A stretch of 64,000 bases of DNA from NCBI RefSeq assembly GCF_010731595.1, contig NZ_AP022582.1, forward strand, positions 2,852,001 through 2,916,000, given 5' to 3'. Shown piece by piece: positions 1-10,157 of this stretch. Within the stretch, counting starts at the first letter, position 1. Each line of letters starts with the position of its first letter. The notes beneath the pieces were generated by a model. The model was not told the DNA's origin. It made no database searches and was given only the letters and a program-made list of their open reading frames with translations. A program made the position numbers and the translations under genes. Source of the DNA: Mycobacterium seoulense. Lineage in GTDB: Bacteria; Actinomycetota; Actinomycetes; Mycobacteriales; Mycobacteriaceae.

Positions 1-525
1 CTGTCGAAGTTGCTTGGCTCCCTTGGCCAGCAGCGGCTTTCCGACCGCGACGACGCTGTGGGTCGTCATCCACGGCTCGGCCAGCCGCGCCCGGGCCGCC
101 GCGTCGTCCCCGGTGATGTCCCAACCGTGCAGCACGAGTTCTTCGCGCATGTGTTCGGCGAACCAGGGCACCTTCATGGTGCGGCCCGTCCACGCGACAT
201 CGGTGTCCTGGGGCACCTCGTCGGCCGCCGCCGCGACGCGGCCGAGGGTGGCCATCCGCTCGAGCAGCGCGTCCCACAGGTCCGCGTCGTTCAGCGCGCG
301 CAGCGGACCCTCGCGCTCCTCGAAGCCCCGGGTGGCGACGGCTTGGCCGTCCAGGTGAGCGGCCAGCACTCGGGCGAGTTCCTCGGCGTTTCCGGCCTGA
401 TGGACGACGATGTCGCGCACCGTCCAGGCGTCGCACCAGGTGCCCGCGTCGGGCCGTCGCCGCTGTACCGCGTCCGCGAACGGCCCCCACTCCGGGAACC
501 GGTCGGAGTCGATCTGTCGGTTCAC
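1..525 (-). CDS. MDMPI-family (mycothiol-dependent maleylpyruvate isomerase-like) protein, 3' end cut by window
   Basis: The minus-strand reading frame is open from a GTG at 525 to the window edge (175 codons seen, no stop). An ATG at 530 is followed two codons later by a stop, so GTG is the plausible start. The protein starts VNRQIDSDRFPEW and contains the helical-bundle features of the MDMPI/DinB N-terminal domain: WTVRDIVVHQAGNAEEL with a metal-ligand-type His, and further on MREELVLHGWDIT with another. Family members use mycothiol or are of unknown substrate, so no specific reaction is claimed. It lies downstream of fbiC on the same strand with a 30-bp gap and may be co-transcribed. Confidence 0.75.
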   Translation of the reverse strand, partial: MNRQIDSDRFPEWGPFADAVQRRRPDAGTWCDAWTVRDIVVHQAGNAEELARVLAAHLDGQAVATRGFEEREGPLRALNDADLWDALLERMATLGRVAAAADEVPQDTDVAWTGRTMKVPWFAEHMREELVLHGWDITGDDAAARARLAEPWMTTHSVVAVGKPLLAKGAKQLRQ

Positions 526-555
526 GGCATCGGGTATACCCGCCGCCTCCAGCCG

Positions 556-3126
556 CTAAGCCGCCCGCGGGGCATACGTGGTGGTGCGTTGGCGCGCCGG
601 GCGCCCGATCCCCTCGGCGATCGCGGTCAGCTCCTCGACGGTCTTGGCCGACCCGTGCTCCGACCCGGCCATCCGCGAGATGGTCTCCTCCATCAGCGTG
701 CCGCCCAGATCGTTGGCCCCGCCGTTGAGCATCACCTGTGTGCGCTCGACACCCAACTTGACCCAGCTGGTCTGGATCTGGGATATGCGGCCGTGCAGCA
801 TGATTCGCGCCAACGCGTGCACGGCACGGTTGTCGCGATGGGTGGGCCCGGGGCGGGCCGCGCCCGCCAGGTACAGCGGCGAGCTCTGGTGCACGAACGG
901 CAGCGGCACGAACTCGGTGAACCCGCCGGTGCGGTCCTGGATGCCGCGCAGCACGTTGAGGTGGCCGACCCAGTGCCGCGGGCTGTCGACGTGCCCGTAC
1001 ATCATCGTCGACGACGACCGCAGGCCCACCTCGTGCGCGGTGGTCACGATGTCGATCCATTCCGACGTTGGCAGCTTGCCCTTGGTCAGCACCCAGCGCA
1101 CCTCATCGTCGAGGATCTCGGCGGCCGTGCCCGGGATGGTGTCCAGCCCGGCCTCGCGCAGGCTGATCAGCCACTCGCGAACGCTGAGCCCGCTCTTGGT
1201 CACGCCGTTGGCGATCTCCATCGGCGAGAAGGCATGCACGTGCATCGACGGCACCCGCGCCTTGACCGCGCGGACCAGGTCGGCGTAGCCGGTGACCGGC
1301 AGCTCCGGGTCGATACCGCCCTGCATGCAGACCTCGGTGGCGCCCTCGACGTGCGCCTCCCAGGCGCGGTCGGCCACCTCATCGGTGGACAGCGAGTACG
1401 CGTCGGCGTCGCCCTTGCGCTGCGCGAACGCGCAGAATCGGCACCCGGTGTAGCAGATGTTGGTGAAGTTGATGTTGCGGTTCACCACGAACGTCACGTC
1501 GTCACCCACCACGTCGCGGCGCAGCGAGTTCGCCAGCGCGGCAACGGCTTCCAGCGCCGGCCCGTCGGCCGTCGCCAGCGCCAGATACTCGCTGTCGGTG
1601 CAGCCGGCGGGATCGCGCTCGGCGGCCCGCAGCGCGGCGAGCACATCGGTGTCGATGCGCTCGGGGGCCCGCGCGGTCAGCTCGTGCACGTGTGCGCGGA
1701 TCGATTCCCAGTCGCCGAAGGCGCTGTCCAGATCGCTGCGGGCCTCGGTGGCGCGGCCCTCGGTGTCGATCGCCGCGTTGAGGTCGATCCGCCCGGCCGA
1801 CGCGACGTCGTCGGGCTCCTGCCAGGGCAGCCCCACCGGGTTGACGTCGCGGGCCAGGCCGGTCTCCGGGTCGGCCAGCGCCAGCACGTGTCCGCGCACC
1901 CGCGGGTCGATCCACGCGGCCCCCGCCTGCACGTACTTGGGCTGGGCGGTCAAGCGCTGAACCAGTTCGTATCCGGCCCGCGCGGTGATCTCGGCCAGGA
2001 CGTCGAGGGCGGGCCACGGCCGCTCCGGGTTGACGTGATCGGGCGTCAGCGGCGACACCCCGCCCCAGTCGTCGACCCCGGCACCGACCAGCGCCAGGCA
2101 CTCGTCGCCCGAGACCAGGTTGGGCGGCGCCTGGATGCGCATGCCGGGACCCAGCACCAACCGCGCGACCGCCACCGTCGCCAGGTAGTCGTCGATCCCC
2201 GCGTCGGGGACGGCGGCCATCGCGGTGTGTTCCTTGGCCCGGAAGTTCTGCACAATCACCTCTTGGACGTGCCCGAACTCCTTGTGCGACTTGCGGATCG
2301 CGTGCAATGTCTCCGCGCGTTCGGTCAGCGTCTCGCCGATGCCGACCAGCAGGCCGGTCGTGAACGGGATGGACAGCCGGCCCGCGTCGGTCAGCGCGCG
2401 CAGCCGTACCGCCGGGTCTTTGTCCGGGCTGCCGTAGTGCGCAAGGCCTTTCGTCTCGAACAGCCGTCGCGACGTCGTCTCGAGCATCATCCCCATCGAC
2501 GGCGCCACCGGCTTCAGCCGGGCCATCTCCGACCAACTCATCACACCGGGGTTCAGGTGCGGCAGCAGCCCGGTTTCTTCGAGCACCCGGATGGCCATGG
2601 CCCGCACGTAGGACAGCGTGGAGTCGTAGCCCCGTTCGCCGAGCCACTGCCCGGCCTCCGGCCATCGATCCTCGGGCCGGTCGCCGAGAGTGAAAAGTGC
2701 TTCCTTGCAACCGAGTTCCGCCCCTTGGCGGGCGATGTCGAGGATCTCGTCGGGTTCGAGGTACATGCCCGACCCCTGCGCGCGCAGCTTGCCCGGCACG
2801 GTGACGAAGGTGCAGTAATGACAGGTGTCGCGGCACAAATGGGTGACCGGGATGAACACCTTGCGCGAGTAGCTGATCGGCAACCCGCCGCCGGGGCCAC
2901 GCCGGCCGGCCGACACCAACCCCGCGTCGCGTACCCGCGCGGCGCTGGCGCACAGGTCCACGAGGTCCTCGCCGCGCGCGGTCATCGCGACCGCGGCCTC
3001 ATCGACGTTGAGCGCAACGCCGTCTCGGGCGCGGCGCAGCACCCGCCGCAGCGCCGAGGCGCTGGTCTTCGGCAAAACCACAGGATTAGGAAGAGCGGTA
3101 GGCTCCTCGCCCGGAGTCAGCGGCAC
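556..3126 (-). CDS. fbiC: FbiC, FO synthase (F420 biosynthesis)
   Basis: This bifunctional radical-SAM enzyme makes the deazaflavin FO of coenzyme F420 from tyrosine and the flavin precursor 5-amino-6-ribitylaminouracil. There are two radical-SAM halves: [10 protein letters not shown] (CofG-like) near the N-terminus and [10 protein letters not shown] (CofH-like) in the second half, both of CxxxCxxC form. The open frame extends upstream to 3333, but the GTG at 3126 gives 856 aa, the length of the M. tuberculosis protein as I recall it, and has a GGGGAAG ribosome-binding site 9 nt upstream. An ATG at 3174 is the alternative start. The F420-dependent Rv1155-like reductase at 22267-22710 would use the product. 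Confidence 0.96.
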   Translation of the reverse strand: MPLTPGEEPTALPNPVVLPKTSASALRRVLRRARDGVALNVDEAAVAMTARGEDLVDLCASAARVRDAGLVSAGRRGPGGGLPISYSRKVFIPVTHLCRDTCHYCTFVTVPGKLRAQGSGMYLEPDEILDIARQGAELGCKEALFTLGDRPEDRWPEAGQWLGERGYDSTLSYVRAMAIRVLEETGLLPHLNPGVMSWSEMARLKPVAPSMGMMLETTSRRLFETKGLAHYGSPDKDPAVRLRALTDAGRLSIPFTTGLLVGIGETLTERAETLHAIRKSHKEFGHVQEVIVQNFRAKEHTAMAAVPDAGIDDYLATVAVARLVLGPGMRIQAPPNLVSGDECLALVGAGVDDWGGVSPLTPDHVNPERPWPALDVLAEITARAGYELVQRLTAQPKYVQAGAAWIDPRVRGHVLALADPETGLARDVNPVGLPWQEPDDVASAGRIDLNAAIDTEGRATEARSDLDSAFGDWESIRAHVHELTARAPERIDTDVLAALRAAERDPAGCTDSEYLALATADGPALEAVAALANSLRRDVVGDDVTFVVNRNINFTNICYTGCRFCAFAQRKGDADAYSLSTDEVADRAWEAHVEGATEVCMQGGIDPELPVTGYADLVRAVKARVPSMHVHAFSPMEIANGVTKSGLSVREWLISLREAGLDTIPGTAAEILDDEVRWVLTKGKLPTSEWIDIVTTAHEVGLRSSSTMMYGHVDSPRHWVGHLNVLRGIQDRTGGFTEFVPLPFVHQSSPLYLAGAARPGPTHRDNRAVHALARIMLHGRISQIQTSWVKLGVERTQVMLNGGANDLGGTLMEETISRMAGSEHGSAKTVEELTAIAEGIGRPARQRTTTYAPRAA

Positions 3127-3283
3127 CTTCGTGTAACTTCCCCACGATCGAATTTCATCCGCGTGTCCCAACATGTGAAATTTTCTTCCGACCCGTGCGG
3201 GCCCCGTCTGCGCAACAGTCAACAGTAGCGGCAGGTCCACCCCGGCGAGCGGGGACATCCCGGCCCCGTGCGGCGCACGAACG

Positions 3284-3772
3284 TCAGGACGGGTGGCCGC
3301 GCCGCCACAGCACCCAAAACGGCGGGGCGACACCCAGCACGATCAGCAGCAGGGCCCCGTAGGCCATCAGCCCGCGACCCCCCAGGATGACGTCGTCGGC
3401 CGGGCCGCCCATGCTGATCGCCGCCACCGTGAGCAGCCAGGTCCACAGCGGCAGCGCGGCCAGCCGCGACGACGTCGTCCACCGGCCGGCGGACCAGACC
3501 AGTGCGGCATTGACCAGACCGGAAATCAAGCCGCTGATGGGAAACGGAACCGCCCCGATGTAGGAAGGCAGCAGCAGGGCCCCGGCGAGTGCGGAGAGGA
3601 CCCCGTCGACGGCGAGCAGCGCCAGGACCACGAAACGGATCGCGGGGTCGGTCGCGCCGCCGTCTTCGAGGGACGCGGCGCGCGGCTTGGTTGCGGTCAG
3701 GTCGGAACGCTGTCGATGTTGGAGAGAATCGAGCCGATAACCCACTGCAGGCTGTCGAGCCGGTCCTGCCAA
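3284..3772 (-). CDS. Small integral membrane protein (Rv1171-like)
   Basis: About 150 aa with four hydrophobic segments: [56 protein letters not shown] and [17 protein letters not shown]. The position between mshB and fbiC matches Rv1171 of M. tuberculosis (recalled synteny). No function is known. The start is uncertain. The given start is a TTG at 3772; a GTG at 3745 is in the same frame. Neither has a good ribosome-binding site, and the first ~25 codons overlap the 35-aa ORF at 3697-3804 in another frame. Translation may be coupled to that ORF, beginning nearer its stop codon. Confidence 0.7.
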   Translation of the reverse strand: MAGPARQPAVGYRLDSLQHRQRSDLTATKPRAASLEDGGATDPAIRFVVLALLAVDGVLSALAGALLLPSYIGAVPFPISGLISGLVNAALVWSAGRWTTSSRLAALPLWTWLLTVAAISMGGPADDVILGGRGLMAYGALLLIVLGVAPPFWVLWRRGHPS

Positions 3773-3804
3773 TGCTGCTGATTAGGGTCCAGGTCGGGGT
3801 CCAT
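3697..3804 (-). CDS. 35-aa small protein between mshB and the Rv1171-like gene
   Basis: An ATG at 3804 is preceded by a GGAAGGA ribosome-binding site (about 6 nt spacing), stronger than that of either neighbour. The frame runs 35 codons to TGA. The peptide starts [20 protein letters not shown], is acidic and amphipathic, and includes [16 protein letters not shown]. It sits between the mshB stop and the membrane-protein gene on the same strand and overlaps the 5' part of the latter. It could be a real small protein or a leader ORF coupling translation of the downstream gene. I do not recognise a family. Confidence 0.5.
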   Translation of the reverse strand: MDPDLDPNQQHWQDRLDSLQWVIGSILSNIDSVPT

Positions 3805-3838
3805 GCGAAATCCTTCCGTGGCTGCCTGATTGGCAAGC

Positions 3839-4741
3839 CTACCGCGTGACGACCGCGGTGAAATCAAGCCCCGCAAGCAGATCTGTCTCCCAGCCCCGCC
3901 CGTCGCGCTCCCCCGCCGCGCCGGCGGCCAGCACGTAGTGCTCCTCCGCCAGGATCGGCACCGCCATGTTGTTCGACAGGGCGCAGGCCCGGCCGGTGGG
4001 CCCGACGACCACTTGCGTGGCGTGGGCGGCCAGCGCGGCCCTCTTCGCCGCCCACGCCTGAAGGCCGGGCTCGACGACGGCGTCGATGTCGGCGTCCGCG
4101 TACCCGAAAACGAACTCCTCCTCCGGCGGAATGGTCCACTCGGGCAGCAGATCCTCGCCGGTCAGGGCGCGCAGCCCCGCTGTGAAGGCGTTCGTCGCGA
4201 ACACCGACCAATAGAACTTCGGCACGGTCCACGGCTCGCCCGGAAAGTCGCCGGAGCCGGCGGCGGCCACGGCGGCCGTCGTGACGGTGTGGGTGTGCAC
4301 GTGATCGGGGTGGCCGTAGCCGCCGCCGGGGTCGTAGGTCACGACGACGTGCGGGCGCTGCTCGCGAATGACGGCGACCAGCTCGCCGACGGCCTCACGC
4401 TCGTCGGCGTCGATGAACCGACGGCGCCGCCGCCCGGGCGTGCCCCGCATGCCCGAGTCGCGCCAGCGCCCCGCGCCGCCCAGGTAGTGGGGTGCGCCGA
4501 CGCCCAGCGCACGCAGCGCCTCGGTGAGCTCGCCGATCCGGTAGCCCCCCAACTGATCCGCGCGATCGACGGCCAGTTCCGCCCAGCGATCGCCGATCAC
4601 CTCGCCCTCCTCGCCGAGCGTGCAGGTGACGACGCGGACGTCCGCCCCGCGGGCGGTGTAGTGGGCGATGGTGGCGCCGTTGCTGAGGCTCTCGTCGTCC
4701 GGATGCGCATGGACGAACAGCAGCCGTGGCGTCTCGGGCAT
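3839..4741 (-). CDS. mshB: MshB, GlcNAc-Ins deacetylase (mycothiol biosynthesis)
   Basis: A zinc-dependent LmbE/PIG-L-type deacetylase that removes the acetyl group from GlcNAc-inositol in the second step of mycothiol synthesis. 300 aa. The signature AHPDDE lies at residues 12-17. His13, Asp15, Asp16 and His147 (in GHPDHVHTH) align with the zinc ligands and catalytic base reported for the M. tuberculosis enzyme. The start is ATG at 4741. Downstream are the small ORF, the Rv1171-like gene and fbiC, all on the same strand, so one low-molecular-weight thiol gene and one cofactor gene may share a transcript. Confidence 0.95.
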   Translation of the reverse strand: MPETPRLLFVHAHPDDESLSNGATIAHYTARGADVRVVTCTLGEEGEVIGDRWAELAVDRADQLGGYRIGELTEALRALGVGAPHYLGGAGRWRDSGMRGTPGRRRRRFIDADEREAVGELVAVIREQRPHVVVTYDPGGGYGHPDHVHTHTVTTAAVAAAGSGDFPGEPWTVPKFYWSVFATNAFTAGLRALTGEDLLPEWTIPPEEEFVFGYADADIDAVVEPGLQAWAAKRAALAAHATQVVVGPTGRACALSNNMAVPILAEEHYVLAAGAAGERDGRGWETDLLAGLDFTAVVTR

Positions 4742-4820
4742 GGACGCACCCTACCGCGCGGTGCCGGCCGTCAGCGGTCTCGTCGCAGCCGATAGGAACG
4801 CATACGGCTACTATCGAGGG

Positions 4821-5435
4821 ATGCCGCAGCTCACCCAGATCGCCCCGGCCGGCGGCCGGAGCCGCCGCCGGGGCGAGGTCCTCGAACGGGCGCTCTACGA
4901 GGCCACTTTGGCCGAACTGGCCGAAGTCGGCTACGGCGGGCTGACGATGGAGGGGATCGCGGCGCGCGCCCACACCGGCAAGGCGGCCCTGTACCGGCGC
5001 TGGACCACCAAGTGCGAGCTGGTGCACGCCGCCCTGGTCCACACCCTGCCGCCGTTGCCCGAGGCCCGGCCCGGCCGTCCGGCCCGGGAGAACCTGCTGA
5101 CGGTGTTCACCGCGCACCGCGACGTCTGCGCCGGCAAGACGGCCTTCCCCGGGATGGCCACCGTCAACCAGCTCCTGCATGAACCCGAGATGCGCGCCAT
5201 CTTCGCCGACGCCGTGGTGGCCCCGCGCCTGCGGATCGTCGAATCGATCCTGCAGGCCGCCGTCGCGGAGGGTGACCTCGATCCGGAGATGATCACCCCG
5301 CTGACCGCGCGCATCGGCCCGGCTCTGATCAACCAGCATTTCCTGCTGACCGGATCGCCGCCGAACCGCCGGGAGCTGGCGCTCATCGTCGACGCGGTGA
5401 TACCGCCGCGAAAGGCGCGGGCGGCCTCCGACTAA
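4821..5435 (+). CDS. TetR-family regulator (Rv1167c-like position)
   Basis: 204 aa with an N-terminal TetR helix-turn-helix: ALYEATLAELAEVGYGGLTMEGIAARAHTGKAALYRRW. The C-terminal region resembles the TetR_C domain often annotated as DUF1956/TetR_C_11 type. The ATG at 4821 follows CTATCGAGGG. It is divergent from mshB (gap 4742-4820), so the shared upstream region could hold its operator. It is convergent with lpqW. In M. tuberculosis this position is Rv1167c, but there PE/PPE genes lie between it and mshB; here they do not. The ligand is unknown. Confidence 0.85.
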   Translation: MPQLTQIAPAGGRSRRRGEVLERALYEATLAELAEVGYGGLTMEGIAARAHTGKAALYRRWTTKCELVHAALVHTLPPLPEARPGRPARENLLTVFTAHRDVCAGKTAFPGMATVNQLLHEPEMRAIFADAVVAPRLRIVESILQAAVAEGDLDPEMITPLTARIGPALINQHFLLTGSPPNRRELALIVDAVIPPRKARAASD

Positions 5436-5439
5436 GGGA

Positions 5440-5472
5440 AAGACCGGCGAGGCCCGCTCAGGGCCCGGTCTT
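5440..5472. terminator. Bidirectional hairpin between tetR and lpqW
   Basis: AAGACCGG (5440-5447) pairs perfectly with CCGGTCTT (5465-5472), and inside it GGCCC/GGGCC forms a second stem around a 5-nt loop. It spans the convergent gene ends and includes the last codons of lpqW. There is no U-tract, as is common for mycobacterial intrinsic terminators. Confidence 0.5.
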
Positions 5473-7332
5473 GACCCATTGGCCGGCGTCGCCGACGATC
5501 CCGACCGGCACCGCACCCGACAGGCTGACGTTCTGCACGCTCGGGCCGGCCGCCACGATCGTGGTGTCCTGCAGGATCGGCAGCACGGTGGACATGTTCC
5601 ACAGTCGCGGCTCGACCGCGGTGATCACGTCGTTGATGTTCTTGGTGCCGTTGAGCGCGGCGTCGATGTTCGACTGCACGCTGCGATCGCAGATCCCGGT
5701 GAGGTTCGACGGCGCCTGCACCAGGGCGTTGGGGTCCGCCGGGCGGCTGGGCGGGGTCGAGGTCGGTGTCGTGGCGGAGGTGCCGGGCGCGGTGGTGGTC
5801 GGCGAGGCCGGGGTGGTGGTCGGCCCCGTGGACGTCGGTACCTGCGTCGCCTGCAGCGCCGGGCAGCCATACCGCGACGCCAGGCGCGTCGCCAGATTCC
5901 CGCCCGCCTGGTGCCAGCCGATGATCGCGTCCACCTGGTTGTTGTTCAGCGCGTCGCGGTACAGCGTCACCGGGTCCAGCGCCAGCACGCTGGCGGCGAT
6001 GCCGACGTTGCGCAACTGGTCGGCCGCGGTGTTCGCCACGGCCACCGACGTCGGGTCGTTGGCCGCCACGCCGATGACCAGCGACAGCTGTTGGCCGTCC
6101 TTGCTGATCCGGCCGCGGATCACTTCGGGCGGCCCGTTGTTCGCCGGGGTCGGCGCCGGCGACGCCGACGAGTTGCCCTCCACCTTGTAGCCGGACCCCT
6201 CCAGCAACCCCAGCGCCGCCGGCGTCGTCATCGCGGGGGGCGCGGTCGGCTCGTAGCCCGGGTCGCTGGGCGCGCGGATCTGGGCCTGGTCCAGCGTGAC
6301 GGTGTTGTCGCTGCCCGCACCCACCGCCGCCAGCAGGTCGACGTCCAGCAGCCCCAGGATCGCCTTGCGCACCTGCGCGTCGGCCAGCTTGGGCTCGTTG
6401 GCCCGCAACGTCAGCTGCATGACCCGGGGCGTCACGATCCGGGCGGTGCGCACGTCGGGGATGGCGGACAGCTGCGCGAACGCCGCCGATCCGCCGTGCA
6501 CCTGGGCCACCTGGGTGTCGCCGTTGCGGACCGAATCGGCCAGCGCCGCAGGCGCTCCGGCGCGCCGGAACAGGATGAGCGCGGGCTTAGCCGGTGATCC
6601 CCAGTAGCGGTCGTTGCGGGCCACCAGGATCTCGTCGCGCTGCGGGTCGATGCTCTCCACGCGGAACTGGCCGCCGGTGACCGGCAGCGCCCGCGCCAGC
6701 CCGGACGCGAACCCGCCCGGCACGTCCTTGACGATGTGCGCCGGAAGGATGTTGCTGAACAGCTCTTTCCACGACGGGTACGGCTGGGCGAAGGTGACCA
6801 CCGCCTGCTTGCCGCCCTCGAGCGACTGCACGCCGGTGATCAGGTCGTAGCCGGCGGGGTCGACGACGCCGGGCTGGCTGACCATCTGCCGCCACAGGTA
6901 CCAGAAGTCATCGGCGGCGATGGGGGCGTTGTCGGTCCACTGCGCCTCCGGCCGGATCTTGTAGGTCACCGTGAACGGGTTCTGGTTGGTGACCTCGGCG
7001 GACTCCAGCAGGGTCGGGTCCATTTCCCAGCGCGAGCCGGTCGGCGTGGCGGGGTCGGGCACCGGCCGGAACGTGCTGGGCAGCACCAGCGCGCTGATCG
7101 CCGCGTTCACCGGGGACAGGTCGGACAGCAGGTGCGGGTTGAAGCCGGCGCCGATCGAGTCGATGCCCATGATGATCTGCGTCGGCCGCGGCGGCGGCGG
7201 GGGCGAGTTGTGCGGCGTGTCCGTGCTCTGCGGCGCGGGCGGGGGGTTGACCGTGCACGCCTCGAGCGCCAGCCCGGACAGCGAGACGACCACGCCGACC
7301 GTCATGAACAAGCGGCGGACTCGTCTCGGCAT
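5458..7332 (-). CDS. lpqW: LpqW lipoprotein (PIM/LAM pathway regulator)
   Basis: A 624-aa solute-binding-protein-fold lipoprotein. In mycobacteria LpqW steers polyprenol/PIM mannosylation between polar PIMs and lipoarabinomannan. The ATG at 7332 is chosen over the upstream frame because it starts a normal signal peptide ([20 protein letters not shown]) ending in a lipobox-like LEAC. Glu at -2 is unusual, where small residues are normal. The mature part begins with a Pro-rich linker ([10 protein letters not shown]), then the SBP_bac_5-like body; a Thr/Pro-rich insertion lies near residues 510-545. It lies downstream of typA with a 51-bp gap. pimE, the mannosyltransferase it functionally relates to, is at 17.3-18.6 kb. 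Confidence 0.93.
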   Translation of the reverse strand: MPRRVRRLFMTVGVVVSLSGLALEACTVNPPPAPQSTDTPHNSPPPPPRPTQIIMGIDSIGAGFNPHLLSDLSPVNAAISALVLPSTFRPVPDPATPTGSRWEMDPTLLESAEVTNQNPFTVTYKIRPEAQWTDNAPIAADDFWYLWRQMVSQPGVVDPAGYDLITGVQSLEGGKQAVVTFAQPYPSWKELFSNILPAHIVKDVPGGFASGLARALPVTGGQFRVESIDPQRDEILVARNDRYWGSPAKPALILFRRAGAPAALADSVRNGDTQVAQVHGGSAAFAQLSAIPDVRTARIVTPRVMQLTLRANEPKLADAQVRKAILGLLDVDLLAAVGAGSDNTVTLDQAQIRAPSDPGYEPTAPPAMTTPAALGLLEGSGYKVEGNSSASPAPTPANNGPPEVIRGRISKDGQQLSLVIGVAANDPTSVAVANTAADQLRNVGIAASVLALDPVTLYRDALNNNQVDAIIGWHQAGGNLATRLASRYGCPALQATQVPTSTGPTTTPASPTTTAPGTSATTPTSTPPSRPADPNALVQAPSNLTGICDRSVQSNIDAALNGTKNINDVITAVEPRLWNMSTVLPILQDTTIVAAGPSVQNVSLSGAVPVGIVGDAGQWVKTGP

Positions 7333-7383
7333 GCCGATCAGGGTATCGAGCAGCCGCCCGGCGGCCCGCCCGAGCACGCGCGG

Positions 7384-9273
7384 CTAACCCCGTGCCTTGG
7401 CGCGCGACCGGCTGCGCGCCCGGGTCGTGGCGTCCAACTCGACCTTGCGCACCCGGACGATCTCCGGGGTCACCTCCACGCATTCGTCCTGCGCGCAGAA
7501 CTCCATGGCCTGTTCCAGGTCGAGCTCGAGCGGCTTGGCCAGGGTCTCGATGACGTCCGCCGTCGACGACCGCATGTTGGTGAGCTTCTTCTCCCGGGTG
7601 ACGTTGATGTCGAGATCCTCGGCGCGCGGGTTGATTCCGACGACCATGCCCTCGTAGGTGTCCTGGCCGGGCTCGACGAAGAACTGGCCCCGGTCGGCGA
7701 GCTGAATCAGCGCGAACGGCGTGATGGTGCCGGCGCGGTCGGAGACCAGCGACCCGGTGTGGCGGGCGCGGATCTCCCCGGCCCACGGCCGGTAGCCGTC
7801 GAACACGGCGTTGGCGATCCCGGTGCCACGGGTGAGGGTGAGGAAGTCGGTGCGGAAGCCGATCAGGCCGCGGCTGGGCACGATGAAATCCATCCGGACC
7901 CAGCCGGCGGCGTGGTTGGTCATCTCCTCCATGCGGCCCTTGCGGGCGGCCATCAGCTGGGTGATCGCGCCGACGAACTCGTCGGGGCAGTCGATCGTCA
8001 TCGCCTCGAAGGGCTCGTGCAGCTTGCCGTCGATCGTGCGGGTCACCACCTGCGGCTTGCCGACGGTGAGCTCGAAGCCTTCCCGGCGCATCTGCTCGAC
8101 CAGCACCGCAAGCGCGAGCTCGCCGCGGCCCTGCACCTCCCACGCGTCGGGCCGGCCGATGTCCACGACCCGGATCGACACGTTGCCGACCAGCTCTTGG
8201 TCGAGCCGGCCGCGGACCATGCGCGCGGTCAGTTTGTGGCCCGAGACCTTGCCCGCCAGCGGCGAGGTGTTGGTGCCGATCGTCACCGAGATCGCCGGCT
8301 CGTCGACGGTGATCCGCGGCAGCGCGTGGGCGTGATCGGGATCGGCCAGCGTGTCGCCGATCATGATCTCGGGCAGGCCGGCCACCGCCACGATGTCACC
8401 GGCGATCGCCTCGTCGGTGGGGCTGCGCTCGACGCCTTCGGTCGCGAGCAGCTCGGTGATCTTGGCGCTGGTGATCACGGGCAGCCCGTCGACCTCGCGC
8501 ATCCAGGCCACCTGCTGGCCCTTGCGCAGCTTGCCGTTGTAGATGCGGACCAGGGCGAGCCGGCCGAGGAAGGCCGACGCGTCGAGGTTGGTCACCAGCG
8601 CCTGCAGCGGCGCCTCGGGATCGCCTGCCGGCGCGGGGATGTGCTCCATCAGCACGTCGAACAAGGGGTCCAGGTTGTCGCCGTCGGGCACCTCGCCGTT
8701 GGCCGGCTGGGTGGTGCTGGCCACGCCGGCCCGCCCGGACGCGTAGAGCGTCGGCAGGCCCAGCGCGTGCTCGGCGGCCTTGGCCGCCTCGTCGTCGAGG
8801 TCCGATGCGACGTCCAGCAGCAGGTCGTGGCTCGCCTCCACCACCTCGGCGATGCGCGCGTCGGGCCGGTCGGTCTTGTTGACGACGAGGATCACCGGCA
8901 GGTGCGCGGCCAGCGCCTTGCGCAACACGAACCGCGTCTGCGGCAACGGCCCCTCGGACGCGTCGACCAGCAGCAGCACGCCGTCCACCATCGACAACCC
9001 GCGCTCCACCTCACCGCCGAAGTCGGCGTGCCCGGGGGTGTCGATCACATTGATGACCGTCACCGTCCCGTCCGGGTTGTGCCGATGGACGGCGGTGTTC
9101 TTGGCCAGGATGGTGATGCCCTTTTCCTTCTCGAGGTCACCGCTGTCCATGATGCGTTCCTGGGTGTCGTCGCCCCGGTGGTGCAGCGCCCCGGACTGCC
9201 GCAGCATCGCGTCCACCAGGGTCGTTTTGCCGTGGTCGACGTGGGCGACGATGGCGACGTTGCGGAATGGCAC
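7384..9273 (-). CDS. typA: TypA/BipA ribosome-associated GTPase
   Basis: A translational GTPase of the EF-G superfamily that binds ribosomes under stress and assists assembly. The start is GTG at 9273 (VPFRNVAIVAHVDHGKTT), giving 629 aa, the usual TypA length. G-motifs seen: AHVDHGKTT (G1), DTPGHADFGGEV (G3) and NKTDRPDA (G4). Domain II, the EF-G V-like part and the TypA-specific basic C-terminus (KVELDATTRARSRSRAKARG) follow. It lies directly upstream of lpqW on the same strand. Confidence 0.97.
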   Translation of the reverse strand: MPFRNVAIVAHVDHGKTTLVDAMLRQSGALHHRGDDTQERIMDSGDLEKEKGITILAKNTAVHRHNPDGTVTVINVIDTPGHADFGGEVERGLSMVDGVLLLVDASEGPLPQTRFVLRKALAAHLPVILVVNKTDRPDARIAEVVEASHDLLLDVASDLDDEAAKAAEHALGLPTLYASGRAGVASTTQPANGEVPDGDNLDPLFDVLMEHIPAPAGDPEAPLQALVTNLDASAFLGRLALVRIYNGKLRKGQQVAWMREVDGLPVITSAKITELLATEGVERSPTDEAIAGDIVAVAGLPEIMIGDTLADPDHAHALPRITVDEPAISVTIGTNTSPLAGKVSGHKLTARMVRGRLDQELVGNVSIRVVDIGRPDAWEVQGRGELALAVLVEQMRREGFELTVGKPQVVTRTIDGKLHEPFEAMTIDCPDEFVGAITQLMAARKGRMEEMTNHAAGWVRMDFIVPSRGLIGFRTDFLTLTRGTGIANAVFDGYRPWAGEIRARHTGSLVSDRAGTITPFALIQLADRGQFFVEPGQDTYEGMVVGINPRAEDLDINVTREKKLTNMRSSTADVIETLAKPLELDLEQAMEFCAQDECVEVTPEIVRVRKVELDATTRARSRSRAKARG

Positions 9274-9425
9274 GTCGGTGATTGTGGCAGCGGGGGGCCT
9301 TACAAAGCGAACTGGCAGGCGGCCGGGCCCGCCGTCCGGTGTGCGTGCAGGGCGGCCCGCCACGGCGTGTCGGCGCCCTGGCCGCACATCGAAAGCCCTG
9401 GGCCGCACATTCGACGGCCGGCCTG

Positions 9426-10157
9426 CTACCAGCCCCTGCGGCGTGGCGCCGTGCCGACCAATTCGCCCCCGGTCGCCTCTTCGCGGCTGCGGTAGACGAT
9501 GTAGGGCCGGAACAGGTAGGCGACCGGCGCGCTCAGGATGTGCACCAGCCGGGTGAACGGCAACAGCGTGAACAGCACCATGCCGATCAGGGCGTGCAGT
9601 TGATAGTCCAGCGGAGCGTTGATCATCACCTCGCCGTGTGGCTGCAGGATCCAGATCCGGCGGAACCACAGGCCGACCGTGTAGCGGTAGTGGAACTCGC
9701 CGCTGTGCGGGCCGGTGCCGATCAGGTCGCAGTACAGGCCCACCACGATGGCCAGCACCAGCACCACGTACATCACCTTGTCGCCGCGGGTGGTCGCCAT
9801 GGACACCGCCGGACGGGTGAACCGGCGATAGATCAGCAGCCCGATTCCGGCCAGCGTCGCAAAGCCCGCCAACGACCCGGCGATCACGGCCTGCAGATGG
9901 TAGAGGTGGTCGCTCAGCTTCAACATCTGCGTCACCCGCGGCGGGATCAACAACCCCATCACGTGGCCGGCGAAGACCGCCAGGATGCCGAAGTGAAACA
10001 TCGGGCTGGCGATCCGCAGCAGCCGCGACTCGTAGATCTGCGAGGAGCGGGAGGTCCAGCCGAACTTGTCGTAGCGGTAGCGCCACCAGGTGCCGACGAT
10101 CAACACCGTCAGGGTGACGTACGGCGCGATGTCCCAGAACAGTACGTTGCTAAACAC
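9426..10157 (-). CDS. narI: NarI, respiratory nitrate reductase gamma (cytochrome b) subunit
   Basis: A 243-aa membrane anchor with five hydrophobic segments that carries the b-type hemes passing menaquinol electrons to NarH. His residues typical of heme ligands are seen in FHFGILAVFAGHVMG, DHLYHLQAVIAG and DYQLHALIGMVLF. The start ATG lies inside the 3' end of narJ (8-bp overlap), showing translational coupling. It is the last gene of narGHJI. The 150 bp before typA separates the operon. Confidence 0.95.
   Translation of the reverse strand: MFSNVLFWDIAPYVTLTVLIVGTWWRYRYDKFGWTSRSSQIYESRLLRIASPMFHFGILAVFAGHVMGLLIPPRVTQMLKLSDHLYHLQAVIAGSLAGFATLAGIGLLIYRRFTRPAVSMATTRGDKVMYVVLVLAIVVGLYCDLIGTGPHSGEFHYRYTVGLWFRRIWILQPHGEVMINAPLDYQLHALIGMVLFTLLPFTRLVHILSAPVAYLFRPYIVYRSREEATGGELVGTAPRRRGW

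Noticed and set aside
10..3228. 1072-aa plus-strand open frame antisense to fbiC
   Set aside because: It is a shadow frame caused by high GC; His/Arg/Gln/Gly-rich composition without domains, while the minus strand encodes complete FbiC.
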